From: Numida meleagris
Lineage: Eukaryota; Chordata; Aves; Galliformes; Numididae
Reading direction: 5' to 3'
Assembly: GCF_002078875.1 (NCBI RefSeq)
Contig: NC_034438.1
Span: 66,293,404 to 66,357,403 of the forward strand
DNA: 64,000 bases
Shown here: piece after piece, positions 12,306-23,191 of the stretch
How the letters are laid out: every line of letters starts with the position of its first letter
Position numbering within the stretch: the first letter of the stretch is position 1
Notes under the pieces: generated by a model
What the model saw: the letters and a program-made list of their open reading frames with translations, nothing else
Told to the model about the DNA's origin: nothing
Database searches by the model: none
Translations under genes and position numbers: made by a program

Positions 12306-12760
12306 TGAACTCCAGCTTTCAAAGGTCAGCATCTGTGCTGATGGCATCTGACAAGAGTTGGTTGGCCCTGCAGTCTCAAGACAGCGTGGCACAGACCAGT
12401 GTGCAGCCACAACCTCCTGACACAGCTGGAGCAGCAGAGTACCTCGTCCTGGGGGAAGCTCCTGGAGCTGTAGTGTCCTCCGTGCTGCACCACCTCTACA
12501 GCATTTCCATCCACTGGGACTTTGTGAGACCTGCTGTAGGCAGCTTGTGTGCCTTTAGAAATAAAATCTCTGGGTCACACATGCACTGGGTGAGTCTCCA
12601 AGCTCCCTAGATGCTGATGTTTTTGACCAGCTTGCAGACTTTACATTCTGAATGGTATTGCACAAAATACTGTGAATTAGACCTGTATGAAAATAAAAAC
12701 AGTTATTCATAGAAAGTCAAACTAATGGCACTATCAGCATTGGTTTCTTCTTCTTCCTCT

Positions 12761-12792
<32 letters not shown>

Positions 12793-14285
12793 GTGCATTA
12801 AGCAGGAAGGGGAATGACATTTTTCATGTTGGATATTGATAAGTCCTCTCCTACTGAGCTGCTTGTACCTATCTTTGCACCTTCTGCTGGAAGACCAGCT
12901 CTGAGCAGGATTCTGAGGGGACACTGATTTTTAGCAAACCAACAGGTAAAGGACTGGCAACAGTATTTTTTGCTGATGTTTGGGTGTACATGTGTGATAT
13001 CTACCTCTTTTGACTACCACTGAAGCCTACAGAGCCAGAACATGTCACCTGCTGTCACTAATCAGAGCATGGAGGATGAGAATTTGAAAACTATCCAGCA
13101 CTGGGCTAACTCTTCTCTTTCTGAGAGGCAGGGTAAGACCAAGTGCCATGGAAGAAAACTCCTCAGGAATCATGAGGAAGTCTGTATTAAGCAACTGTGT
13201 AAGAGAGAACTGTGTCTGGTTGCAAAGAGTGTGTGCACTGGGCTGGAGGCTCAAAGGCAACAGGACTCAAATCTCTTTGTGCTGACATCACTCCCTGGAT
13301 CAGATGGACAGAGAGCCCTCTGACCATAAGGGCTGTGCTTTCAGTTTCCATTTCCTCTCTACAGCCTCCACACTTCCTTTTTCCAAAAGTTTCTCCCATC
13401 CTGGTGTTAACACCTTTCAGTATGTTGAGTGTCATCATGCTGTTCCTTTCCGAGAGTCATCACTCAGCTCACTTCTAGTCTTCCCTCATCAGCTGCTGGT
13501 GTTCATTCACAAAATGATAGGAAATGCAGTCAGCACTCCTGACATGTCTGTGCTTATGAATGATGGATCATTTTTGGAAAGACCTCCAGCAGCCTGGCCT
13601 CATTCAGACACTTTATTTCTGTTCACCCTGTCAGAGTTTGCTGTTTCTTATGTCAGAGGCTGCTGCTGTGAGCAGTTATAGAGCGGCTCTGTCTCCTAAA
13701 TGCTCCTGTTACAGCTGTAGGAGCAAAGAGGACCTTTCTAGGATCTGCTGATACACTGGGATGAACCTTGGGAGTCAAAAATGCTAGGTATTTGCTATAG
13801 GCAGCCCCATCTTCATGCCTGGAATTCTGAGCATTCCCCTCCTCTTTCAGAAAGTCTCTTTTGATCTATAAAGCGAAGGCCAAACATATCCTCCAGTAAT
13901 CTCCCATCCATTCCTTCAGCTTTCCACTCACTCCACAGTTCTCTGCTTATCACAAACCTCATGACACAGTGAGGATTTTTGCATGACACAGTGAGTCTCC
14001 CTCTCAGCAGATCTATGAACTTTGCTGACACCTCTCAAGGACAACCTGCTGCTGACCCAACTTGGAGGCTTTTTCTCAGTAGGTGAAGAAGGGACAAGAA
14101 GGCCAAACACAGCACCTGTATTTGCTGTTGTCCTCTTCACTTTTTTTTTGGATGCCAGATAATTTGTTGAAAAAGGAATATCCCAAAGAAAATCACATTT
14201 CCCAGCAGCTTAAAGTAGTTCGATACCCAACTAGGGAGCAGGTAAAACCTTGGATGTGGTCTCAATGGCTCTCAGCACCTTGGAT
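12306..14285. other. Intergenic, with a poly-T run
   Basis: No gene recognised. A CT-rich stretch leads into an uninterrupted run of about 23 T at 12770-12792. It could be the A-tail of an unrecognised minus-strand retrocopy, but no AATAAA-type signal or coding remnant sits next to it. Confidence 0.55.
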
Positions 14286-14418
14286 GTGTCTTGGATGTGG
14301 TGCTCAGGGACATGATTTAGCAGTGGGTTCTTAGAGTTAGGGTAGTATGGTTAGGTTGTGGTTGGACTTGATGATCTTGAAGGTCTTTTCCAACCTGAGC
14401 AATTCTGTGATTCTGTGA
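14286..14418 (+). mobile_element. CR1 LINE 3' fragment
   Basis: Plus orientation. The sequence has the typical CR1 3' UTR segments 'TGGTGCTCAGGGACATGATT', 'GTTGGACTTGATGATCTTGA' and 'CTTTTCCAACCTGAGCAATT', and ends with the octamers TTCTGTGATTCTGTG. Just upstream, CTTGGATGTG occurs three times (14251-14300). Confidence 0.9.
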
Positions 14419-14664
14419 AAATCAGCCAATATCAAACTAAATGGTTATTAATTTTACTTTTACTTACTTTGAAAACTACCCTTGATAATGCAAACAATTC
14501 TCTTGTTTTCAGGATGCTGTTTCTCCAGACAATCTCCAGGGATGAGAATGTGCCTAGAAATAGGCATTTTCCCAACTGGATCACCACCTGAATTTAGAGC
14601 TCCAGTTTTTTCCATAACTAAAAGGATTTGTTACTCCTGATTCCGAAGTCTCAGAAACATACTG

Positions 14665-14805
14665 TAGAATCATTGAATTATTAAGGCTGGAAAAGATGGT
14701 TAAGATCATCTAGTCTAACCATCAATCCATCACCACCATGCCCAGTAGCAATCTCCCTAAGTGCCACATCTACTACACGTCTTGAAAACCTCCAGGGAAT
14801 GACGT
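14665..14805 (-). mobile_element. CR1 LINE 3' fragment
   Basis: Starts with the GTAGAATCATTGAATTA octamer remnant at the left, then AAGGCTGGAAAAGATGGTTA and AGATCATCTAGTCTAACCAT. This is the minus orientation of a CR1 3' end. It is diverged and about 140 bp long. Confidence 0.85.
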
Positions 14806-15418
14806 GAGCAGCCCACCAATTGCAGAGGCAGGTTTGTAGGAGCTGATGAGGGTGGAAATGATTCTCTGAAACATATTTGCACAATTAGTTTGGGATTCTT
14901 ATTGGTGGTAACGAAGTTTTAAAATTTCCTCACAATTAGCAATAATTCTACACAAGACGTTCAACATAATGTGGAAAGCTTTTCCTTGGAGGCCTAAGCC
15001 ATTATGTCAGTATGATTTCAAACTAAGAAAATTACATTAGAAAAAAAAAAAAAAAGAAAAAGCAGTAGTGTTTTGAGGGTAATGAGAAAGACATTTGGAA
15101 ATCCATGTCTGACGCTCAAAACCACTGCTCACCCAAGCGCTATCAGGGTCCCACAGTCACAACTGCAGTCTTCCTGCTGGAATCACTGTCTGTCATGGAA
15201 GCATCTTAGAAACCTAATACAAATCTTCATCACAGAGGAACTTTGTCCCTGATACTAATCCAGACTTCACCCTTTATTTTTAAGTTCGTGTGTTTTCGGA
15301 GGTTGCATATCACCAAAGGCAGGCTTAGCTTCCAGTTGAAAAGGGCAGGGGTAGTACACACTTTGTTTTATAGACATAAATCTGATGACCCTTCTCTGGT
15401 GTTGATATGATCAGCTGG
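14806..15418. other. Unique-looking spacer with a poly-A run
   Basis: No gene recognised. An A-run of 15 lies near 15041-15055. Confidence 0.55.
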
Positions 15419-15423
15419 TATTT

Positions 15424-15848
15424 TGTGCTGATATCAGCTGGGACAGAGTTGATTTTCCTCACAGTGTCTGGTATGAAGCTGTGGCTTTAGGAGTAGAATG
15501 ACACTGATAACACAGCAATGCTTTAGTCATTGTTGAGGATGTTTTGACTTCTTGTACTGTCCTGCCAACAAGGGGGCTGGAGGAGTGCAAAAGAGGCAGG
15601 GAGGGAACGGCCATATTGTTGTGCATCACTTGTTTTGTAAACATATACGTGTATATATATATGTATATTACACATATATAGTTATTACTATTATTTATAT
15701 CTTCTTTTTCTGTCTTAGAAAACAGTTTTTATCTCAACAATTGAGTTCTACTTTTTTTTCTGATTCTCTCCTCTGTCCCACTGGGGACTCTGGGGAGTGA
15801 GCAAAAGGCTGTGTGGTGCTGAGCTGCCTGCTGGGTTAAACTACAACA
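15424..15848 (+). mobile_element. Solo LTR of an avian endogenous retrovirus, with TATTT target duplication
   Basis: The element begins TGTGCTGATATCAGCTGG and ends GGGTTAAACTACAACA (TG...CA). The 5 bp TATTT flanks both ends (15419-15423 and 15849-15853). Segments such as GGGACAGAGTTGATTTTC and GTGTGGTGCTGAGCTG are, from memory, shared with a common bird LTR family that also has a pyrimidine- and AT-rich 3' half. This copy looks internally shortened around 15605, where the promoter part of related LTRs would lie. A (TA)n stretch sits at 15650-15680. No internal retroviral gene is present, so it is a solo LTR. A 5-bp duplication fits ERVL-type (class III) integration. Confidence 0.85.
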
Positions 15849-16026
15849 TATTTCCAGAGAAATAAGACAGAATCATGATTGTAGGGATGACAGTAACTGA
15901 CAGTAACTTTCTGAATTTCATCTTGTTTGTTTCTGAGAGCAGCTTGAATGATCTATTTTAGTATAATTTTAAAGCCTATTATCTCCAACAACTGATTTGT
16001 ACAGAGTATTCCACCTTCAGGTCTCT

Positions 16027-16076
<50 letters not shown>

Positions 16077-19000
16077 AATGATCTTACTGTAGAAACAATC
16101 CTCACTTCTGTTGGGTGCTGCATGGAATACTTCAGCAAACCTGATGGAGGCTTCATGAAATGGAAATGCTCTTTTCCTCCAAAGAACACTGATCTGTCTG
16201 AAGAACAGTGTTTGTTCTAATGGACAAGTAATTTTATCAAATGGACCAAAATGGTTTGCTTTGTGCATTCCAGTTAAACCACTGATGTGCACCACTGGAC
16301 ATCCTGAGCATCCACCCTGAGGCCTGATGTTGGACAATGTAGGAAACCCTGTGCAGGTTTCAGTCCCTGATACCATGTGGAGACACTCACTTCCCTCCCC
16401 GGTAGGAATGTTTGCATGCAAATCTCTATGTAGTCAGCAGGACTTCCTTTCCACCCCCTTCAGGAATCTGATATAAAGCAGCTGATCCCTGAACTCAAAG
16501 ATTGTTCAAAATTACTCAAATGAAAAAGCTTGCATGTTCCCTGAGACCATCAGCTCTGTCACTTGAATTATTCTAGAGGCAAATCCCTTCCAGTGGCACC
16601 AACCTTGTCACTCTTGGACATCACATTCCTATTTAGTTATGTATATGCTTGCAGGGAAATCTCCATACTGCCTTTCCTTCTGTCTGTACACAGAGACATC
16701 AGTACACTGCAGTGAGGCCAGTTTTGAGCCTCTGTACTACTTTCCTTCATTTTTGATGTACTTGGTTGTTTCCATAAAATTAAGCATTGTGCTGATTTTT
16801 TCAGCAAAACATGGCTGTGACCATGGCCTTTGCTTCTGTGAAGGAAAATAAGAGCACATTTCCAGGTATGATAAAAGGGAGGAAAGAAATAAGCCCAGCT
16901 AAACTCATGACAACAGGAAACAGGAGCCAGCAGCTGGGTGGCCCGGGCTCCATCCTGCACAAAGTCCAGTGGAAACCAATACCTGTGAGTTGGCAGTTGA
17001 CCCACAGAAGTTCATGTCAGCATGGTCATTGGAGCCCTACTCCACTGCAGGTTGAGCTTTTCATCTCAATATTCATGAAAGAAATCTCTTAGTTGCCCCT
17101 GGGAGATTAGCAGGCATGAAAGGACAGCAGGCCCAGGAGAGAAAAACAGGGAACGTGTTCAGTGAATAGCTAAGTTATTTTTTTTCATGGGGTCTTGTGG
17201 ATTCACACTCTCACCCAACAGACATCTCACCCACTATTAAGTTTGATGCGGCAAGTACAAGCCAGAATCCTTCATAATACATCTCTTGTTGTCAAGTCAG
17301 ACTGCTCTAACAAATGTCCCTGTGTGCTGTAGCCATATTTTGGAACTGTATGCCTCTGATTCTTGTTTTCTAGGCAAAGTCCATTCCCTCCCCTCTCCTC
17401 CTAAGTACCACAGGCTAACCTTCAAGAACACTGCAGGTTCAAAAGATCCCACTGATTTTCCATAACCTCCCTCAGAAGCTGCAAAGATCTGGGTTTGCTT
17501 GAGTGATAAACTTGCTAACTCAGGAAATATAATCATTTCCTATTGGACACTATTTCAGCATCCTACTGTCAAATAGGTCTTGTGGTGCCTTCCACATCTC
17601 CAGTCCTGCAGAAAATCAAGCCTTGCAGTCTCATTCGCTTTCTGGCTATGGTCCAGCAAGGTTTGATCACAAGTTTTTCAACTTTACTTTAAATCCATTA
17701 TATTCACCTTTTTCTATGTTTCTCCTGTTGGTTTATCAACACCGAACATATAGTTTACCTTCTTCCTTGATTACTAGTTTTTGGTCTCCAACTGCATTCT
17801 GATGTAATTCCCTCTTTTTTACTTTCTTGTCCAAACTCTTCTCCAAAGAATGAGGTAAGTACATTACTTACCAGATCATGCCTGAGTTGGCAGTGAGTCA
17901 AATGGGTGACAGCTGCTTGACTGAGGGACTCTTGAGTGCTGCAGAAATGGCCTCATTTCTTGGTGGAAATGCTCTCCTGTGGAGATGCTTGTTTATCACT
18001 CTTATTTGTGCTTAAACAAATTACCGTGAGGCATTCCCCTTTTTGCTGAATTTGTGAAAGGAAATAGAAGAAAAATAATGACCCTTGTTAAAGTGAAAAA
18101 CTTAGATACTGTGAAAGTTGCACGCAGTCATGTACAGCCTGTGGCAAAACCAGGAAGAGTATTTGTATCTTCTGAGTGTTGGCCCAATATTTCACTCAAC
18201 CAATTGTATTTCCTCTCTTTTTGTTATTCTTTGCATTTGTTAACTGTGTCTTGGATCTCTGGGGTGGACATAGGACCAGACATGAAGGCATGGGTTGGTT
18301 CGGTGACCAAACCATGGCATTGTATTGGCACGATGGCCTCCTGTGTGGGCACCAAGCCATGGGAGAGTGGCACAAGGTGGGACCACAGCCACAGCACATA
18401 TCAGCACAGTGCTCCACTGCCAGCTGCAGGGGCAAATCCAATCACAAATGGGCTGCAACTGGCAAGGGAGGAAGGAGGAGGCAGAAGCCCACCCAGCCTG
18501 GTGATCTTATTGCAAAGGCTCAGGTAGCTTAACTGATGAATAACTGTATCTGTTTTGTTTTTAATCATATGCTTGACTTCCACACAGTGTTAACTAATGA
18601 AGTCATGGTTTTCTTTATTAAAAATCACACGTATGTCACTGTTAGTTCATAACAAACAACATGGCTTCATAGTAAATTATATACGCAGTGTAATTATTTT
18701 CCACTCTTAATGAAAAACACACTGTTTGGTTTGGGCCATCTCCAGACTTTTCAGATATGAAGTTACTCACTGAAGGTGGAAGCTTGTGGGAGGTTGCTTT
18801 AAGCAACATTACTAGCAAAGCCACTTACTCCAAATACTGGCTGTTCTTTTACTTTGTTTGGATGAAAAGAAATATTTTCAAAAGTGTCAGAGCTACTTAG
18901 GAGTCTACAGCCTACATCAGAAAAATTTCACTGGTTCATGCTGGGCTGGATGTGATGTTTTTCCTTCAGTACTTGGTTCTTCACACAGCAATACAAAGTA

Positions 19001-21592
19001 CTGGAACAAAGGTGCCTTTTACCAGCAGTTCCTTTTGGTTCCTGAACCAGAATAACCTGAATTGGCACAAGCACGAGTGGACTGGTGCAGACACATTCAC
19101 GCTGAGGATTTTGTGTTTCTTGCATCGTACTCAGCAAGATGAATGTGGCCACATTCATGAGTGGTGTGAGACACTTGGAAGAAAAGTCCTTTTAATGTTT
19201 TAATGTTCAGTAAAAGCATTCTACCAAAACTTCATGCTTCTTCAGATAAGTAAATTCTTTGGGGAAACAGAAGCCTGGCAAGTAAAGGGACGGGGTACCA
19301 GAAATAAACAGAAACAGCTGTGCTACATGGGCTTTTTAACTTGATTTTGTATGGATGACTTTTCAGATGTTTTTCTCACATAACTACCTTTTGTCTGCTC
19401 ACCAGCAAAATGGCAAGTTTAGCCATACCTGTGTCGCAGGAAGCTTCCAACGTGTTCCTCAAATGCTGGGAAGAAAAAATCCCCAAACCCTGCTGCAAAG
19501 TGCGGCATGCACTTATCCTGCTGGTTGTATCCGTAGTGGCAGATACCTCCCAGTCAGCCATCGCAAGCCAGAAAAGTCCATTTGCCAGGAGCTACTGGAG
19601 TGGCAAGAGAACATCAGGCTGTTGTGTTTTCCACCCTGCTAGTGGGACCCTGTCATTTGAATGAAGCCATATACATCCTTGGATATACCCTTCTCAGCTA
19701 AGCTGTACCCATCAAGCACCATCAAGTGCCGTAAAGCTGAAGCTGGTGCTTCCTCGCCTCCACCATCTCCTCCAGACTCTGTCTCCTTCACCCTGCAGGG
19801 TGAGATCTGGCCTCCCCAACCACATATTTTTCTCTAGCTTCACTGGCTGTGGGCTGGATTCAGAAGCTGGTGAGAGTAGTTTCCAAGGACTGCCGTCCCA
19901 GAGCAGCTTAGGTTTACATGGTTTGTTTAGTAAAGGAAGCTGCCATCTGTGTATGTTGACTAAAAACCATAATTTCTCCCTTTAGTTTTGTCCTCTGTGC
20001 TTTTCCAAGATTTTGTAGCACTTGCTCAGCTTCAGGGTGTGTTCTGCCTAGAAAAAAAGTGATGCTGCCCAGCTTCTCTCAGTTTTCCACAAAGAAATAC
20101 AAAATAATAATAAAAACCCTATCCTCTTGAGTGAAAGTCTTCTAACCTTGCAAGTTTCCATGGAGTTTATCTAAGCAAATGTGCTGCCAGTGTTGCAATT
20201 TTGTTTTATTTGTGTACTTCGAATCAGTCATTCAACACGTCTCATGTTCCTAGACCAAAACAGCCATCACAACACAGACACTATGCATGCCTCCATTTGA
20301 AAGAAGGGAGGTCTGGCCATCAAGGCCCTCCTTCCCCTTGAGGCCTTGAGGTCTGCTTCCCTGGGGAAGCCAGGTGTGGCCAGCTTGTGCTTTGATCCAC
20401 ATGAGCCAGAAAGCAGGGCAGGAGCACTCCTGAGCCCACTGACAGGCCTCTATTTCTGCCCCAGGGTGAGCAGGGCTCATCCCACCATGAGTTCACCAGC
20501 ACTGATGCGAGGAGCCTCAGGAGAATGGACAAATGTTCTGGAGACTAAACAACAGCTCATCCCAAGGCATAGTCATGCAAGGATACAGTGATTATGTTTG
20601 GAAATAAAACCCTTAACCTGTTCCAGGGTAGGAAATTGTGTTTTCGTGGTGTTCCTCCTTAAGCAATGCCATGGTGGCAGCCAGTGTTCCTGCAGGACAG
20701 TGCATCAGTGATAATGACATACGTATACTACTGGCATCTTCTCTGACATAATTTCTAAACAAAATAATTGTCACTTACTAACATCCAGTTGTGGATGAAG
20801 CTCAGCCCTCACTGTCAGCACAGAAGAGAGGGGTCTGGGAGGCAGTAGCAGCTGGCCTAGCTCAAACTAGGCACATTTTTGAGTAACTCCCTTGAACTAA
20901 GGAGTGTTTACATATTTTGAAAAAGCAGGATTGCAAAGAGACACTTGAGGACAAGAAGAATGTACAAACTTCAAAATCTGTGACAGAACAAGCATTAAAA
21001 TATCCAGATATTGTGAGCCTTGGAAAAACAGAGAACTGAAAAAAATACAATCAATGTCAGTCCTTGAAGCATCTTGCAATCTTTCAGTGGTAAAACACCA
21101 TTTATATAAAAACAGTTTAAATTTGCCTTGTGTGTGGGTGGGAAATGGGAAGGCTTATCCTTGTTTCAGTTGGCTTTTTTAGCCCTTACTTAATGAAATA
21201 CACCTAAAACAACAAAGTCTTCTATCAGACAAAAAAAAAAAAAGAAGTCATGCCATGAAAAGGGCATTATTCATTCTAAGAGATTTAAAAAAAAAAATAA
21301 AAGGACCAACAGAAAATCTTTTCTGAATTTGCCAGAAAGCCTTTAAAACAATGACAAACAACATCCTGCACTGAAGGTAGGGGTTCTCTCCCATGTCTCC
21401 CATGCTGTCCTTCCCTCTCCAAAATTCTTCACTTCTGCATTCTCCCTGTGCTGTGTTTATTTCCCAATTTGTCCTCAGGGAATTACAAGGAAATTGTACC
21501 AGTTGTGGCAAGCACCTAGAGAAGGCTTAGAGGAAACTAACACTAATGAGGAGTTTGAACAGCTCTTTAGAAGGGCAGTAAGAAAGAGGAAG
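15849..21592. other. Intergenic region without a recognised gene
   Basis: About 5.7 kb. The only striking element is an uninterrupted run of 45 A at 16029-16073. ORFs such as 18054-18527 plus (157 codons) and 16017-16421 minus, which runs through the poly-A, show no family motif. A-runs occur near 21229-21243 and 21287-21296. Confidence 0.55.
16029..16073. repeat. Homopolymer A45
   Basis: Forty-five consecutive A bases after TCTCTGC and before GTTAATG. No poly(A) signal or coding remnant precedes it. The length in the underlying genome may vary. Confidence 0.95.
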
Positions 21593-21920
21593 TCATAGAA
21601 TCATGGAATATCCCCAGATGGAAGGGACAAGCAATCATCATAGAATCATAAAACCACTGAATGGCTTAGGTTGGAAGGGACCTCAAAGCCCATTCAGTTC
21701 CAACCCCTGCTGTTGACTGGTTGCCCCCCACCAGATCAGGCTTCCCAGGGTTCCATCCAGCCTGGCCTTGAATGCCTCCATGGATGGGGCATCCATAGCT
21801 TCTCTGGGTAAATGATCATTGGGTCCAACACCTGGCTCCACACAGGACCATCCAAAATTCAAGCCCTCTGTCTGAGAACTTTGTCCAAATGCTTCTTGAA
21901 CTCTGGTGGGCTTGGTGATT
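21593..21920 (-). mobile_element. CR1 LINE 3' fragment interrupted by a second CR1
   Basis: The outer copy begins at TCATAGAATCATGGAATATC, with octamers at the left (minus orientation). It continues through GATGGAAGGGACAAGC, is interrupted at about 21638, and resumes at about 21811 with GGGTCCAACACCTGGCTCC and later TTGTCCAAATGCTTCTTGAA. These are consecutive parts of one CR1 subfamily's 3' region. Confidence 0.85.
21638..21810 (-). mobile_element. CR1 LINE 3' fragment nested in another CR1
   Basis: The inner copy starts with its own octamers (CATAGAATCATAAAACC) and continues with GGCTTAGGTTGGAAGGGACC, a segment around 21750 like CTTCCCAGGGTTCCATCCAG, and ends near TTCTCTGGGTA. Its flanks both contain ATCAT (21634-21638 and 21815-21819), a possible but weak target duplication. 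Confidence 0.82.
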
Positions 21921-22651
21921 CTGGGAGAGGCTTTCCCAAATCCACAGGCATGTGAATGCCACAGAACTAGGCAGAGGAAAGCTTCAGGTAAAAGTGGAGG
22001 AGTCCCATTGACAGCAGGTCCTACTGGGACCAGCCCATCTGCAGCAGCTCGGTGCTGGGATGAACACAGAGGAGCTGAAGCACTTTGCTAGAGTGCTTCC
22101 AAAGCAAAGCCAAAAGCCTGGTAGGCACCTGAGGGAGGTGGATGGTGGGGTCTTCCTGCAAACCAAAGCTGCAGTTTCCCAAATGCTACAAAGCAGAACT
22201 GGAATCAGCCTCCTGATTCAGTCCATATAACTCTCATGATCAATTTTTTCCTTATATACTGGCTAGGAAAGAAAATAGAAGTGCTTTTAGACATCGAAGA
22301 AGTATGCTACTCACAGCAATTAGATAGTAGAGAGTTTTTCCTAAAGAGGCTGGTTACCTGTCCCTATCAAGGTACATCCTTCCTATGCTTCTCTCCTGAA
22401 AAGTAGGGCCAGAACTGCAGCTTGCTCCAGGGAAAGAGGCATCCTTACTTAAATTTCCCATGTTCCCAACCACAGGTGGCTCTATCATCCCAGGCTACAA
22501 ATAAGGTGCTTAAAGCCAGGTAAGCAATGTCAATGAGCGTTGGGCAGCCTGCAACAGCCAAGGCTGGAGTTCCTGCCCGAGGAGCGCATTGGTGGAAGGG
22601 GATACTATTCTGCACCAGTACCATGGGGATGTGCACACCTCATTTTTTCTC
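21921..22651. other. Spacer before the second solo LTR
   Basis: About 730 bp, moderately GC-rich, with overlapping short ORFs on both strands (for example 21906-22091 plus). None is recognised. Confidence 0.5.
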
Positions 22652-22656
22652 CCAGT

Positions 22657-23186
22657 TGTCGACGGTTTACGGGCGTTAGGCCCGATTCCGTGACAAAGGG
22701 GACAGGGGACCCAAGGGCCCACGTCCCGGGAAAAGGGGAAAGGGGAAAAGGGTAGGGAGATGGCCCTGAGAGCAAAGAACAGCGGCAACAATCTGAGGAG
22801 AAACAAACTAATTTACTAAATAAAATATCGGAATGCAAAACAACACACTATAATACAATATAATTACAATTTAAGCTGATAAATTCAATACAGAGAGAGA
22901 GAATGTCCCAAAATCAAGGTAGGCCTTACTCTACTACTGACGATAAGGCGGCTGGAGAGCGAGGTGCTGCCAAGACGAGAGACGGCGGAAAAAGGGACGA
23001 GGTCTCGTGATCTGCAAGTTTTTTATACTGCGAGCTTTTATCTTTTCCCTCCGGCTGGAAAATGGTAACAAAGGAGCAAAGTACCGTGGGGACTGTAGTA
23101 GTCCTTCTCTTCTGAGAACTAGGTATGTCCACTACATGATGTTATGATGTGGAATACCAATAACCGAAAATCACAAAACCATGACA
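22657..23186 (-). mobile_element. Solo LTR of an avian endogenous retrovirus, with CCAGT target duplication
   Basis: On the minus strand the LTR starts TGTCATGGTTTTGTG and ends CCGTAAACCGTCGACA, with perfect TGTC/GACA inverted ends. CCAGT flanks it on both sides (22652-22656 and 23187-23191). The length is 530 bp. A TATA box (TATAAAAAA on minus, 23019-23027) marks a U3/R-type promoter. The part near 22657-22735 holds at least eight CpG, unusual for this window and consistent with a fairly young insertion. No gag, pol or env remnant flanks it. The 5-bp duplication suggests ERVL-type integration; the exact family is not named. Confidence 0.9.
23019..23027 (-). promoter_or_regulatory. TATA box in the solo LTR
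   Basis: The minus strand reads GCAGTATAAAAAACTTG, about 160 bp from the LTR's 5' end, the usual place for a retroviral U3 core promoter. Whether it is active is unknown. Confidence 0.6.
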
Positions 23187-23191
23187 CCAGT

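Noticed and set aside
12700..12924. Poly-T at 12.77 kb as the tail of a processed pseudogene
   Set aside because: No poly(A) signal and no recognisable coding remnant on the minus strand next to it.
16017..16421. 134-codon minus ORF ending in poly-Phe
   Set aside because: The Phe run is the A45 homopolymer read in reverse; no other coding sign.
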